In this document: piece after piece, positions 25,646 through 34,679 of the stretch
How the letters are laid out: the number at the start of each line of letters is the position of its first letter
Numbering within the stretch: the first letter of the stretch is position 1
Source of the DNA: Amycolatopsis sp. A133
GTDB lineage: Bacteria > Actinomycetota > Actinomycetes > Mycobacteriales > Pseudonocardiaceae
Length of the DNA: 64,000 nt
Direction of reading: 5' to 3'
NCBI RefSeq assembly: GCF_031082405.1
Contig: NZ_JAVHJU010000025.1
Span: 186,001 to 250,000 of the forward strand
Translations under genes and position numbers: made by a program
Notes under the pieces: generated by a model
Told to the model about the DNA's origin: nothing
Database searches by the model: none
What the model saw: only the letters and a program-made list of their open reading frames with translations

Positions 25646-26653
25646 TCAGCTGGTCGCCTGCGGGGCGATCATCGGCGCGGCGTCGACCTTGCTGGTGATG
25701 ACGCCCATCTGCAGCAGCAGGTCGGGCACCCGCTGCAGGCGCCGGGCGTCCAGAGTGGAGCCGTAGCCGGGCAGGGTGAGCAGCTTGGCCGTGTCCTCGT
25801 CGATCTTCGCGTACTTGACCAGCAGCGGTTCGACCTTCGAGCGGTCGTTGATCGCGTCGCTGGTGGCCTTCTTCATCGCCCGCTGGAAGGCCGCGAGGGT
25901 CTTCGGGTTGGACTGCACCCACTTCGTCGTCGAGCCGTAGCCGGTCAGCGGGAAGTCCTGGCTGGCGCCGGTGTTGATGTCGATGACCGGCGTCGCGCCG
26001 ACGGTCTTCGCCGCCTGCGAGAGCATCGGCTCCGGCATGTAGGCCGCGTCCACCTGGTTGTCCTTCAGCGCCGCCGCCATGTTCGGCAGCGGGATCAGGG
26101 TCCACTTGACCTGGCTGAAGTCGACGCCGTGGTCCTTCATGACGGACTTGGTGAGGATGTCGGACGCGGTGTTCATGGCCGTGATCGCGATCCGCTTGCC
26201 GGCCAGGTCGTTGACCGTCTTCACGTTCGAGTTCGGCACCGTGACGATCGCGTTGCTCTTGGCGTTCACCGACGTGCCGTCGGCGACCAGCTGGACGTCC
26301 GCGGCACCCTTGCTCTTGGCCACGAAGAACGGCGTGTAGGTCGAGAGGGCGATGTCGGCCTCGCCGGAGATCGCCTTCGTCATCGACTCCTGGCCGCTCT
26401 TGGCGACGATCTGTTCGACCTCGAGGCCCTCGGCCTTGAAGTAGCCGCCGTCCTGGGCCAGCCAGAAGGGCCCGAGGTCCGTGGTCGGCATGATGGAGAC
26501 CTTGATCTTCGACTTCTCCAGGCCGCCCCCGGTCGACGAGGCGTTCGAGCCGTCCGAGCCGAGCGCGCTGCAGCCGGTGAGGGCTGTGGCGGCTGCGACA
26601 GTGAGGGCGAGCCCGAGCGCGGCGCGGCGAGTGCGAACCCGGCCACTGCTCAT
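25646..26653 (-). CDS. NitT/TauT-family ABC substrate-binding lipoprotein
   Basis: Exported solute receptor of the operon, 335 residues. A twin-Arg-containing signal region (RVRTRRAALGLALTVAAATA) ends in lipobox LTGC (Cys28). The mature domain shows KVSIMPTTDLGPFWLAQDGG, SGEADIALSTYTPFFVAKS and VNDLAGKRIAITAMN. It is a paralogue of the orphan protein at 12359 (shared LTGYG, SNPKTLAAFQ and ARRLQRVPDLL patterns). The ATG at 26651-26653 is used here; a TTG 15 bases further upstream has a better AAGGAG ribosome-binding site. Ligand unknown: sulfonate, nitrate, taurine, pyrimidine and aromatic acids are all handled by this family. Confidence 0.92.
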   Translation of the reverse strand: MSSGRVRTRRAALGLALTVAAATALTGCSALGSDGSNASSTGGGLEKSKIKVSIMPTTDLGPFWLAQDGGYFKAEGLEVEQIVAKSGQESMTKAISGEADIALSTYTPFFVAKSKGAADVQLVADGTSVNAKSNAIVTVPNSNVKTVNDLAGKRIAITAMNTASDILTKSVMKDHGVDFSQVKWTLIPLPNMAAALKDNQVDAAYMPEPMLSQAAKTVGATPVIDINTGASQDFPLTGYGSTTKWVQSNPKTLAAFQRAMKKATSDAINDRSKVEPLLVKYAKIDEDTAKLLTLPGYGSTLDARRLQRVPDLLLQMGVITSKVDAAPMIAPQATS

Positions 26654-27379
26654 GGCGTTTCCAAGCAAGGCCTGCTCCTTGAAGAAAGTGACGGTTGGGG
26701 CACCGATTCCGGTGGAAGTGCGTGACTCATTCTCGAAAGTCACCCGGGCCACTGTAGAGAACGTGACAGCTTGCTCACAATGGGTGGAATCACTACCTGA
26801 CCGAGTGGCGCACGTCACTCTTTCGGCCTCTGGTCTAGACCCGCTGCTCCACTCGTCGTAGCGGTTTACGCAGCGTAGGGACCAGTTCCCGAAAACGCGA
26901 TGGGCAGCTGTGCGCCGACTGAGCGAACGCTGTGCAACATCGAGCGGGTCCTGTCGGGAGGGTTACATCTTCCCCTGCTGTTCGCTACCCTCTGCACCTG
27001 CGGGGAGGTAACAACCTCCGATGTAGTGAGAGAGAGTGCCTGGATGGCCGATCAAGCAGTTCCCCGTCGGTGTACCAGGACCCACTGTGGTTTTCCTGAG
27101 AGAAGCTTCCCCGCGATGACCTCTGCCTGGCCGGGCACAGCCGCCGAGCCGGTGGACTAGGCGGAACCAACAGACCGATGCAAGACCAGCGCAGGGACCC
27201 GACCGTGATGCTCGAGCTGAACCGATTCCGTCCGACCGGACGGGGTTCAGGAACCCCCAGTGCCGACACTGGAGACGATCTTTTCACCCTTACGGGTAGC
27301 GTCTTGCGCTGGGCTCCTTCCGAAGGACCGGAGCGCCGGAACCCCGGGAGCGTGCAGACGAGTGGCTGAGGAGAACACG
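26654..27379. other. 726-bp divergent intergenic region
   Basis: Holds the promoters of the importer operon (minus) and the conservon (plus). Small open frames at 26900-27160 and 27178-27369 lack ribosome-binding sites and family resemblance. A 6-base inverted repeat GGAGGT-AACA-ACCTCC lies at 27004-27019. The part before the cvnA start is a possible long leader. I see no riboswitch that I can name. Confidence 0.6.
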
Positions 27380-30300
27380 ATGCGCCCTGGCGGGCGCTGG
27401 ACCGACCAGGGTTTCCCGAGCACGAACGATGATGGTGGTGCGGCGGTGCCGAACGAAGACGCCGCGGGGGTTGGAGGGGCCCCTGCGCAGTCACCCGGAG
27501 CGGATCCGGGCCGGAAAGCCGGGCTGTTCTCCGGCATGCGCGACTGGCGGCTGCGGTCCAAGCTGGCCGCGATCCTAATCATCCCGACCTTGACCGCCCT
27601 CGCCCTGGGCGCGGTGCGCGTGATCGACGACGCCCGCGAGGCGGCCGAGTTCCAGCGCACCGCCGACCAGGTGGCGTTCGCCGTCAAGGTGACCACAGTG
27701 GTGCACGAGCTGCAGAACGAGCGCTCGCTGGCCGTGGCGCGGATCTCCTCCAGCAACCCCCTGCTGCAGACCGGCCTCGACTCGCAGATCGCCAAGGTCG
27801 ACCGCGAGGTCGCCGACCTGCGCAACGCGGCGGGCAGCCTCGGCTACGACGACCAGGCGACGAAGGACCGCTACACCCGCGGTCTGCAGCGCCTCGACGC
27901 CCTGCGCCCGCTGCGGGCGGCGTTCAACACCGCGAACGGCTTGCCCGACATCACGGTGCTGACCGCCTACTCGGGCATCCTCGACTCGCTCATCGAGCTC
28001 GGCCGCGAGGTCACCACCGCGGTCACCGACCGGGACGTGCTGCGCCTCGGCACCAGCACGCAGGCGATCAGCGAGGCGAAGGAGTTCACCACCCGCTCCG
28101 ACGCCGAGCTGCAGATCGCCGCGTTCCGCGGCAGTTTCCCGGGCGACCTGCTCGACCAGACGCGGGCGTCGGCGTCCAGCGCGGACGCCTCGATCGCGGC
28201 CTTCCTCGCGAACGCCGACGACGACCAGCGCCAGCTCTACAACGACACCTACTCCGGCCCGGACGTCGACGACCGACGGCGGATCCAGACCGCGGCGTTC
28301 GCCTTCGCCCAGCTGGGTGAGGCGCCGAGCATCGACACCACGGCGCTCGGCAAGGACAGCACCGTGTCGGCGGACAAGCTGCACGCGGTCGAGTCGAACC
28401 TGCTGGCGCAGCTCAAGACCCGCGCCGACGACCTCGCCACGGCGGCGGTCAACTCCGCGTGGGTCGGCGGTGCCGTGGTCCTCGCGGCCCTGGCGCTCGC
28501 GGTCGCGCTGATGCTCGTCGTCGCCCGCCTGATGCTGCGCCCGCTGCGGGTGCTGCGGAAGAGCGCGCTGGACATCGCCTACACCCGGCTGCCGGAAACC
28601 GTGCAGGCGATCCTCGACGACCCGGACCCGGTCGGCGCCTCCAAGCGGGCCGTCCAGCCGGTGCCCGTCACCTCCCGCGACGAGATCGGCGAGGTCGCGC
28701 GGTCGTTCGACATCGTCCACGAGCAAGCCGTCAAGATGGCCGCCGAGCAGGCCCTCCTGCGCGAGAACGTCAACGGCATCTTCGTGAACCTGTCCCGCCG
28801 GTCGCAGCGGCTGGTGGAACGCCAGCTCGGCGTCATCGACCGGCTGGAAGCCGACGAGCAGGACCCGGACCACTTGGCCAGCCTGTTCGAGCTCGACCAC
28901 CTCGCGACGCGGCTGCGGCGCAACGGTGAGTCCCTGCTGGTGCTCTCCGGCGCCGGCCTGGCGAAGTCGGTGCCCAAGCCGGTGCCCGCGGCCGACGTCA
29001 TCGGCGCCGCGGTGTCGGAGATCGAGCAGTACGCCCGGATCGAGGTCGGCATCGTGCCCGACGTCGCGGTCCAGGGCCTGGCGATCCACGACCTCGTGCA
29101 CGTCCTCGCCGAGCTGCTCGACAACGCGACCTACTTCTCCGAGCCGGAGACGAAGGTCATCGTGCGGGCCGTGGTGACCCGCCGCAAGGCGCTGGCCATC
29201 CAGGTCACCGACCACGGTGTCGGCATGAGCGAGGAGCGGCTGGCCGAGGTCAACGCCCGCCTCGCCGACCCGCCGGACCTGGACGTGTCGGTGACCCGGC
29301 GGATGGGTCTGTACGTGGTCTCGCGGCTGGCCAAGCGCCACGGCATCGAGGTCCGGCTGCGCGAGAACGAAGACATCGAGGGTGGCGTGATCGCCCGCGT
29401 CGTCGTCCCGGCCGAGCTGCTGACCCAGCTCCGGCCCGGCATGCAGCGGCAGACCCCGCCGCCGGCGAACCGCTCCGAGACGTCGATGTCGATGCCGAGC
29501 ATCCCGATCCCGGCCGCGCGTTCGGACTTCGACCAGACTCAGTCGTTCGCCCAGACGCCACCGCCACCACCGCCGGCCCCGCCGTCGCACGAGCCGGTGC
29601 CGAACCAGGGCGGCCTGGTGCCGCTCGACCAGCCGATCAGCCTGGACGACCTCGTCAGCGGCGGCCGCGCGGCGGGCCCGTTCCTGTCGCCGGAGCTGCC
29701 GAAGCCCGAGACGCCGGCCTGGCCGACCGCCGAGGACCTGGCGCCGCTGACCCCGTCGTCGAACGGCGACGGCGCCAGCTCGCGGGCCGCCGACACGCAG
29801 TTCGCGCCGCTGGTGCTGCCCAAGCGCGAGCCGAAGTTCGTGCCGCCGGAGGAGCCGCCACCGGCGCCGCCGCCCGCGGCCGAGGTCGGTTCGTCGGCCC
29901 TCGAGGACGACGTACCCACCCGGCGGTTGCCCATCTACCAGTCGGTGCTGTCACGCTGGTTCAGTGAGGGTGACGACTCGGCAGCCGACCCGGTGCCGCC
30001 GCAGAACGGGGGCGAAGACCCCAACCTGCCGCCGCTCACCGGTTCCGACGAGCCGCCGGCCCCGGCCGAGCCGGTCCGCGCCGAGCCGATCCGGGCCGAG
30101 CCGATCCGGGCCGAGTCGCACCGGGCCGAGTCGCACCGGGCCGAGCCGGCCCGCGACGAGCTGCAGCCGACCGCGGCGACCCGGCACCCGCTCCTCCCGC
30201 CCGACGACGGCTGGCACAGCGCCTCCGACGACGGCTGGCAGGCGGCGCAGTCGCTGCTGGAGTCCAAGAACGAGGAGATCACCCCGGCCGGGCTGCCCAA

Positions 30301-30577
30301 GCGCATCCCGAACGCCTACCTGGTGCCGGGATCGATCAACAGCCCGAGCGCGACACCCGAGGCGCCGGCGCAGAACAACTTCGCGGACGCGACAGCCGGC
30401 ATGCCCGGAACGGGTGCGATCACCCGCTCGGCGTCCGCCGCGCGGAGCCGGATGGCAAGCTTCCAACGGGGCTACACCTCGGGACGGCACGCTTTGAAGG
30501 AACTCCCGGGCGACGAGCGGCTGGAAGGCAGCGGAGTTCACGGGCGTGGCAACACCACAGACAGCAGTGAGGAGTGA
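27380..30577 (+). CDS. conservon sensor kinase-like protein CvnA
   Basis: Membrane sensor of the conservon, 1065 residues. Membrane helices at about 57-77 and 358-382 flank a helical sensor; HAMP and a coiled segment follow (LLRENVNGIFVNLSRRSQRL), then FELDHLATRLRRNGESLLVL, N-box LAELLDNATYFS and DHGVGMSEERL. A Pro-rich, acidic disordered tail of about 380 residues includes short RAEPIRAE repeats. It is about 45% similar by eye to the orphan copy at 13511. CvnA is thought to signal to the CvnB-CvnC-CvnD complex at the membrane. ATG at 27380 has GAGGAG six bases upstream. The next gene follows two bases after the stop. Confidence 0.92.
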   Translation: MRPGGRWTDQGFPSTNDDGGAAVPNEDAAGVGGAPAQSPGADPGRKAGLFSGMRDWRLRSKLAAILIIPTLTALALGAVRVIDDAREAAEFQRTADQVAFAVKVTTVVHELQNERSLAVARISSSNPLLQTGLDSQIAKVDREVADLRNAAGSLGYDDQATKDRYTRGLQRLDALRPLRAAFNTANGLPDITVLTAYSGILDSLIELGREVTTAVTDRDVLRLGTSTQAISEAKEFTTRSDAELQIAAFRGSFPGDLLDQTRASASSADASIAAFLANADDDQRQLYNDTYSGPDVDDRRRIQTAAFAFAQLGEAPSIDTTALGKDSTVSADKLHAVESNLLAQLKTRADDLATAAVNSAWVGGAVVLAALALAVALMLVVARLMLRPLRVLRKSALDIAYTRLPETVQAILDDPDPVGASKRAVQPVPVTSRDEIGEVARSFDIVHEQAVKMAAEQALLRENVNGIFVNLSRRSQRLVERQLGVIDRLEADEQDPDHLASLFELDHLATRLRRNGESLLVLSGAGLAKSVPKPVPAADVIGAAVSEIEQYARIEVGIVPDVAVQGLAIHDLVHVLAELLDNATYFSEPETKVIVRAVVTRRKALAIQVTDHGVGMSEERLAEVNARLADPPDLDVSVTRRMGLYVVSRLAKRHGIEVRLRENEDIEGGVIARVVVPAELLTQLRPGMQRQTPPPANRSETSMSMPSIPIPAARSDFDQTQSFAQTPPPPPPAPPSHEPVPNQGGLVPLDQPISLDDLVSGGRAAGPFLSPELPKPETPAWPTAEDLAPLTPSSNGDGASSRAADTQFAPLVLPKREPKFVPPEEPPPAPPPAAEVGSSALEDDVPTRRLPIYQSVLSRWFSEGDDSAADPVPPQNGGEDPNLPPLTGSDEPPAPAEPVRAEPIRAEPIRAESHRAESHRAEPARDELQPTAATRHPLLPPDDGWHSASDDGWQAAQSLLESKNEEITPAGLPKRIPNAYLVPGSINSPSATPEAPAQNNFADATAGMPGTGAITRSASAARSRMASFQRGYTSGRHALKELPGDERLEGSGVHGRGNTTDSSEE

Positions 30578-30579
30578 AA

Positions 30580-31059
30580 GTGACACGGGCGGGTGCAATG
30601 CAGCCGGGTGGCTCCGCGCAGCCGGGCGGCCAAGCGCATGCCAAGGCGAACAATGCCGGCAGCTTCGCTTGGCTGATCACGGATTTTGTGCACCGGGTGC
30701 CCGGCGCGGCCCACGCGGTCGTGGTGTCGGCCGACGGCCTGCTCCTGGCGGCCTCCCGGGGCCTGCCGAAGGACCGGGCGGACCAGCTGGCCGCGGTGGC
30801 GTCGGGGCTGACCAGCCTCGCACGCGGTGCGGCCAAGGTGTTCGAGGGCGGCACGGTGGCGCAGACCGTGGTCGAGATGGCCAACGGTTTCCTCTTCCTC
30901 ATGTCGGTTTCCGACGGTTCGTGTCTGGCGGTTCTGGGGTCGCCGGAGAGTGACATCGGCTTGGTCGTCTACGAGATGACCTTGCTGGTGGAGCGGGTCG
31001 GCCAGCAGCTGACTCCGGAGATGCGGGCGCAACTGCAGGGTTCGGCAGTTCGCCGCTGA
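30580..31059 (+). CDS. conservon roadblock/LC7 protein CvnB
   Basis: A 159-residue cytosolic roadblock/LC7-domain protein. The core begins FAWLITDFVHRVPGAAHAVV and continues SADGLLLAASRGLPKDRADQ, ending EMTLLVERVGQQLTPEMRAQ. In Streptomyces coelicolor CvnB proteins bind CvnA and the GTPase CvnD and are proposed to regulate nucleotide state. A GTG at 30580 has GAGGAG six bases upstream; GTG 30574 and ATG 30598 are alternatives. Confidence 0.92.
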   Translation: MTRAGAMQPGGSAQPGGQAHAKANNAGSFAWLITDFVHRVPGAAHAVVVSADGLLLAASRGLPKDRADQLAAVASGLTSLARGAAKVFEGGTVAQTVVEMANGFLFLMSVSDGSCLAVLGSPESDIGLVVYEMTLLVERVGQQLTPEMRAQLQGSAVRR

Positions 31060-31084
31060 GGACCTGGGAACCGAGGAGAGAGCC

Positions 31085-31864
31085 GTGGACGACGGGCGCT
31101 TGAGGGGTGATGGGCGGCTCGGTGACGACTTCTCCGGCGGGTGGTCCGACCAATCGGACGACGGCCGGGAGGACTGGCAGTCGTTCCGGGACCGCGTCGA
31201 CCGGGAGTGGCGTGCGCGGCGGGTGCAGGCTTCCGACAGCGACCCCGTGCGGGAACCACCGAACTGGCTCACCGACAGCAACGCCGGGCAGGAACCGCTC
31301 CGGCCGATCGCGGGCGGTACCGAGTACCGCGACCGGCTGCTCGGCGGGCCGGGTGCGGAGCTGTTCGGCGGCTCGAGCGGGCCGCTGTACAACGCGCACG
31401 AGTTCGCCGCGTACAGCACCGAGCGGGACTTCTCGTCGGGCCCGGACTCCGGGGAGCTGGCCGCGGCGCTGCCGCGGCAGGCCCACCAGGAGTACGTCGA
31501 CGAGCCGCCGCAGACGGAGATGGAGACCTCGGGCCTGGTCCGGCCGTACTTCCGGACCCGGGGCCGGACGAAGGCGACCCTCGACCTGGCCATCGAGGCG
31601 TTGATCTCGACCAGCGAACAGGGCCGGATGCTCGACCGGGTCCGGGTGCCCGAGCACCGGTCGATCTGCGACCTGTGCCTCGACACCAGGTCGGTGGCCG
31701 AAGTGGCGGCGCTGCTGCGGCTGCCACTCGGCGTGGTTCGGGTGTTGATTGGTGACGTGGCGGGCCTCGGGCTGGTGCTGGTGCACTCCAGCAGCGCGAC
31801 CGTGGGCGACCGCCCGAGTATCGAGTTCATGGAAAGGGTGCTCAGTGGGCTTCGGAGAATTTGA
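31085..31864 (+). CDS. conservon DUF742 protein CvnC
   Basis: A 259-residue protein. The N-terminal 140 residues are acidic and disordered; the C-terminal DUF742 domain (about 150-259) includes SGLVRPYFRTRGRT, HRSICDLCLDTRSVAEVAAL, RLPLGVVRVLIGDVAGLGLV and FMERVLSGLRRI. DUF742 is a winged-helix-like module. GTG at 31085 has GAGGAG upstream. Its last 20 bases overlap the start of the GTPase gene. Confidence 0.92.
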   Translation: MDDGRLRGDGRLGDDFSGGWSDQSDDGREDWQSFRDRVDREWRARRVQASDSDPVREPPNWLTDSNAGQEPLRPIAGGTEYRDRLLGGPGAELFGGSSGPLYNAHEFAAYSTERDFSSGPDSGELAAALPRQAHQEYVDEPPQTEMETSGLVRPYFRTRGRTKATLDLAIEALISTSEQGRMLDRVRVPEHRSICDLCLDTRSVAEVAALLRLPLGVVRVLIGDVAGLGLVLVHSSSATVGDRPSIEFMERVLSGLRRI

Positions 31865-32453
31865 CTCCGACGCGAACGCGCCGCAGGTGACGGGTCCGAC
31901 CTCGTCGGCCAAGATCGTGGTCGCCGGCGGGTTCGGTTCGGGGAAGACAACCATGGTCGGGGCGATCTCGGAGATCGACCCGCTGACCACCGAGGCCATG
32001 ATGACCGAGGCCAGCGTCGGACACGACGACACCTCGGCCACGCCCAACAAGACCACCACCACCGTGGCGATGGACTTCGGGCGCATTTCGCTGGACTCGG
32101 ACCTGGTGCTGTACGTGTTCGGCACCCCCGGTCAGCACCGGTTCTGGTTCATGTGGGACGACCTCGCGGTCGGCGCCATCGGCGCGGTCGTGCTGGTGGA
32201 CACGCGGCGGCTGGCCGACGCGTTCCCCTCGATCGACTTCTTCGAGAACCGGAAGCTGCCCTACGTCGTGGCCATCAACTGCTTCGACCGGCTTCTGCAC
32301 CACCAGATCGAGGACGTCCGGCACGCGCTGACCATCGCGCCGTCGGTCCCGATCATGGCGTGCGACGCGCGGGAGCGCGAATCCGCCAAGCAGGTGCTGA
32401 TCTCGGTCGTCCAGCACGCGATCGCGCACGATTCGGCGTTGCGCGCGGGATAG
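31845..32453 (+). CDS. conservon GTPase CvnD
   Basis: A 202-residue Ras/MglA-like small GTPase. G1 is GGFGSGKTT (about 28-36), G3 is FGTPGQHRFWFMWDD and the G4 position reads NCFD instead of NKxD. GTG at 31845 lies inside the upstream gene, with GAAAGGG upstream. It completes the cvnABCD operon and is the likely output switch. In S. coelicolor, conservons affect development and antibiotic production. Confidence 0.93.
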   Translation: MGFGEFDSDANAPQVTGPTSSAKIVVAGGFGSGKTTMVGAISEIDPLTTEAMMTEASVGHDDTSATPNKTTTTVAMDFGRISLDSDLVLYVFGTPGQHRFWFMWDDLAVGAIGAVVLVDTRRLADAFPSIDFFENRKLPYVVAINCFDRLLHHQIEDVRHALTIAPSVPIMACDARERESAKQVLISVVQHAIAHDSALRAG

Positions 32454-32843
32454 CGGATGGCGCCCCGAACCGGATGCGGCCGTTGGAGTGAACTCCGTGT
32501 GCTTCACCCACTTCGGGGAGTCTCGTCACCGTCCGGAAGAGCAGCCGGCCGGTCCGCCCCGGTGACGTGGTCCGCCCGGGCCACCGTTACCCGGACTGAC
32601 CTGCGCGGACAGCGCGCGGGTGCAAGCCGCGGGCGACGGCGTCGGGTGTCCCCCGGATGGGGGAGGGCGACCGGGTTGCCGCGGATCGCGGCCGGGTGCA
32701 CACGTAGGGTGCGCACCGGCCTGCCGGTGGCGGGCTCGACACCACCGGCAGTGCGAATACGCTTTACCGTGGCGTCGCCGACCGGCCGTGCCGGGCGCTC
32801 CGGGGTGCGGCGGGCGACGCCGCACGAGCAAGGAGGAGCAGTA
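32454..32843. other. 390-bp intergenic region before the second roadblock gene
   Basis: Although one frame is open from 32457 into the downstream gene, its product is Arg/Gly-rich with no family resemblance. A promoter for the roadblock/DUF742 pair is expected; GAATACGCTTTACC at about 32754 is a possible -10 area. No terminator hairpin is clear directly after cvnD. Confidence 0.6.
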
Positions 32844-33260
32844 GTGACGGCTTCCGGCCAGGGCACATTCGGCTGGCTCATCACGGACTTCGTGCGCCGG
32901 GTACCCGGTGCCGCGCACGCCGTTCTGGTGTCCGCGGACGGGTTGCTGCTGGCGCCGTCGGAAGGGCTGCCCCAGGAACGTGCCGAGCAGCTGTCGGCGG
33001 TCGCGTCCGGGCTGATCAGCCTGACGGCGGGGGCCGCGCGCTGCTTCGAAGCGGGCGGCGTCAACCAGACCGTGGTGGAGATGGAGCGCGGCTACTTGTT
33101 CTTGATGTCCGTTTCGGACGGATCGTCGCTGGCGGTGCTGGCCGCGCCGACGTGCGACATCGGCACGGTCGCCTACGAGATGACCCTGCTCGTCGAGCGG
33201 GTCGGCCAGCAGATCACCCCCGAGCTGCGCGCGCAGCTGCAGGGCGGCGTGCGTGGGTAG
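32844..33260 (+). CDS. roadblock/LC7 protein, second (CvnB-like)
   Basis: A 138-residue roadblock protein closely similar to the one at 30580: FGWLITDFVRRVPGAAHAVL, SADGLLLAPSEGLPQERAEQ and EMTLLVERVGQQITPELRAQ. GTG at 32844 is chosen for AGGAGGAG at 32831-32838. The following gene is a DUF742 protein six bases downstream, so the pair copies the BC half of a conservon without its own A or D. Confidence 0.92.
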   Translation: MTASGQGTFGWLITDFVRRVPGAAHAVLVSADGLLLAPSEGLPQERAEQLSAVASGLISLTAGAARCFEAGGVNQTVVEMERGYLFLMSVSDGSSLAVLAAPTCDIGTVAYEMTLLVERVGQQITPELRAQLQGGVRG

Positions 33261-33266
33261 GGCGAG

Positions 33267-34679
33267 ATGAGGATTTCGGGATTCGACGATCCGGACTCCA
33301 GCGGCTGGGACGCACTGCACCGCGGCACCGAGCGCGAGGGTTTCGATTCGCCCAGCAAGTTCGACATGTCGACGCTGTCGATGATCATGCCCAAGCGCAA
33401 GCCCTCGCGGCCGAAGCCGGACCCGCAGGGTTACACCGACGAGGACACCCGCGAGTGGGGCTCCTCATCCTCGGCCGAGGATGAGGATTACGAACGCCCC
33501 GAGCCCCCGGATTACTCGCGGGGGCACGCGCCGGAGTTCGCCGACGAGGGTTACGCCCGCCGTGAGGCCGGGGGTTACGCGGGTACGCACGCGCCTGAGT
33601 TCGGGGACGGTCGCTACACCGGCCCGGGTCGCCGGGGTACGCACGCGCCGGAGTTCGCTGACGAGGGTTACGCCCCTCGTGAGTCCGCGGGGTACCCGGG
33701 TACGCCCGCGCCTGAGTTCGATGACGATCGCTACGCCCGCCCGGAGCACCCGGGCATGCACGCGCCCGAGTTCGCCGACGATCGCTACGCCCCTCGTGAG
33801 TCCGCGGGTTACCCGCGTACGCACGCGCCGGAGTTTGCCGACGATCGCTACGCCGGTCCGGGGCACCGAGGCACGCACGCGCCCGAGTTCACCGACGACC
33901 GCTACGACCGCTACGCCCGCCCGGAGCCCGTGGGCTACCCGCACGCGCGCGCGCCGGAGTTCGACGACGGCTACGACCCCGTCGAGCCGGAGTGGCAGGA
34001 CGGGGAGACCGCCGAGCCGGAGCCCCCGCCGCTGGAGCCGGCGTGGACCCCGCCGCGGGGTGCCCGCCAGCCCGCTCCGCCGCGGCCCCCGGCCCACCAC
34101 CCGCCGGCGCACCACCCCCCGGCACCCCGCCCGCCCGCCCCGCGCCGGCCGGCGCAAGGACCGCCCGCGCCCGTGTCGCGGCCGCAGGCGGCGCCCCCGC
34201 CCTCGTGGGCCCCGCCGCCACCCGCGGACTGGACGCCCCCGCCGGACCCGGAGACCCGCTGGGTCCCCCACCCGGAACCGTGGGAGGACCCGGGCTGGAA
34301 CGAACCGGCCCGCGTGGCGAGCCCGGCTCCCGTCGCTTCGGCGGGCTCGCGGGTCCGCCCGTATACCCGCACCGGCGGGCGCACCCGGTCCGACCACAAC
34401 CTGGCGCTCGAGGCGCTGGTCTCGACGTCCGACGACGGGCGCCGTTACCGCGGGGTCCGGTCGGTCGAGCACCGGCGGATCTGCGACCTGTGCCTGGACA
34501 CCCGGTCCGTGGCGGAGATCGCCGCGCACCTGCGGCTGCCGCTGGGCGTGGTGAAGGTGCTGGTCGGGGACATGGCCGACATCGGGCTCGTGCTGATCCA
34601 CCAGACCGAGCTGATCCTCGGCGACCGGTCGTCCCGCGAGTTCATGGAACGCGTCCTGGCCGGCCTGCGCGCGCTCTAA
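33267..34679 (+). CDS. DUF742 protein (CvnC-like) with a repeat-rich N-terminal extension
   Basis: A 470-residue protein, much longer than typical DUF742 proteins. Residues about 85-237 consist of eight imperfect repeats built on HAPEFADDRYA, mostly alternating 21- and 18-residue spacing. A Pro-rich stretch (about 245-350) follows, then a normal DUF742 domain (about 360-470): RRICDLCLDTRSVAEIAAHL, RLPLGVVKVLVGDMADIGLV and FMERVLAGLRAL. ATG at 33267 follows GGGCGAG. Presumably it acts with the roadblock partner just upstream. Its last four bases overlap the convergent secreted-protein gene. Confidence 0.9.
   Translation: MRISGFDDPDSSGWDALHRGTEREGFDSPSKFDMSTLSMIMPKRKPSRPKPDPQGYTDEDTREWGSSSSAEDEDYERPEPPDYSRGHAPEFADEGYARREAGGYAGTHAPEFGDGRYTGPGRRGTHAPEFADEGYAPRESAGYPGTPAPEFDDDRYARPEHPGMHAPEFADDRYAPRESAGYPRTHAPEFADDRYAGPGHRGTHAPEFTDDRYDRYARPEPVGYPHARAPEFDDGYDPVEPEWQDGETAEPEPPPLEPAWTPPRGARQPAPPRPPAHHPPAHHPPAPRPPAPRRPAQGPPAPVSRPQAAPPPSWAPPPPADWTPPPDPETRWVPHPEPWEDPGWNEPARVASPAPVASAGSRVRPYTRTGGRTRSDHNLALEALVSTSDDGRRYRGVRSVEHRRICDLCLDTRSVAEIAAHLRLPLGVVKVLVGDMADIGLVLIHQTELILGDRSSREFMERVLAGLRAL
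33525..33974 (+). repeat. coding tandem repeats of the APEF(A/D)DDRY motif, eight copies
   Basis: About 450 bases encoding eight units of (H/P/R)APEF-x-(D)-x-x-Y. The tail alternates between RESAGYPGT-like (long) and GPGRRGT- or RPEHPGM-like (short) linkers, giving units of about 63 and 54 bases. DNA identity between units is high, indicating recent duplication. Confidence 0.9.

Noticed and set aside
26900..27369. Two small frames upstream of cvnA
   Set aside because: No ribosome-binding site and unconvincing composition.
27575..29590. Long open frame antisense to cvnA (671 codons)
   Set aside because: Shadow frame with Val/Asp/Arg bias and no domain.
32457..32843. N-terminal extension of the second roadblock protein
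   Set aside because: AGGAGGAG directly precedes GTG 32844, and the extension is Arg-rich and unlike the family.
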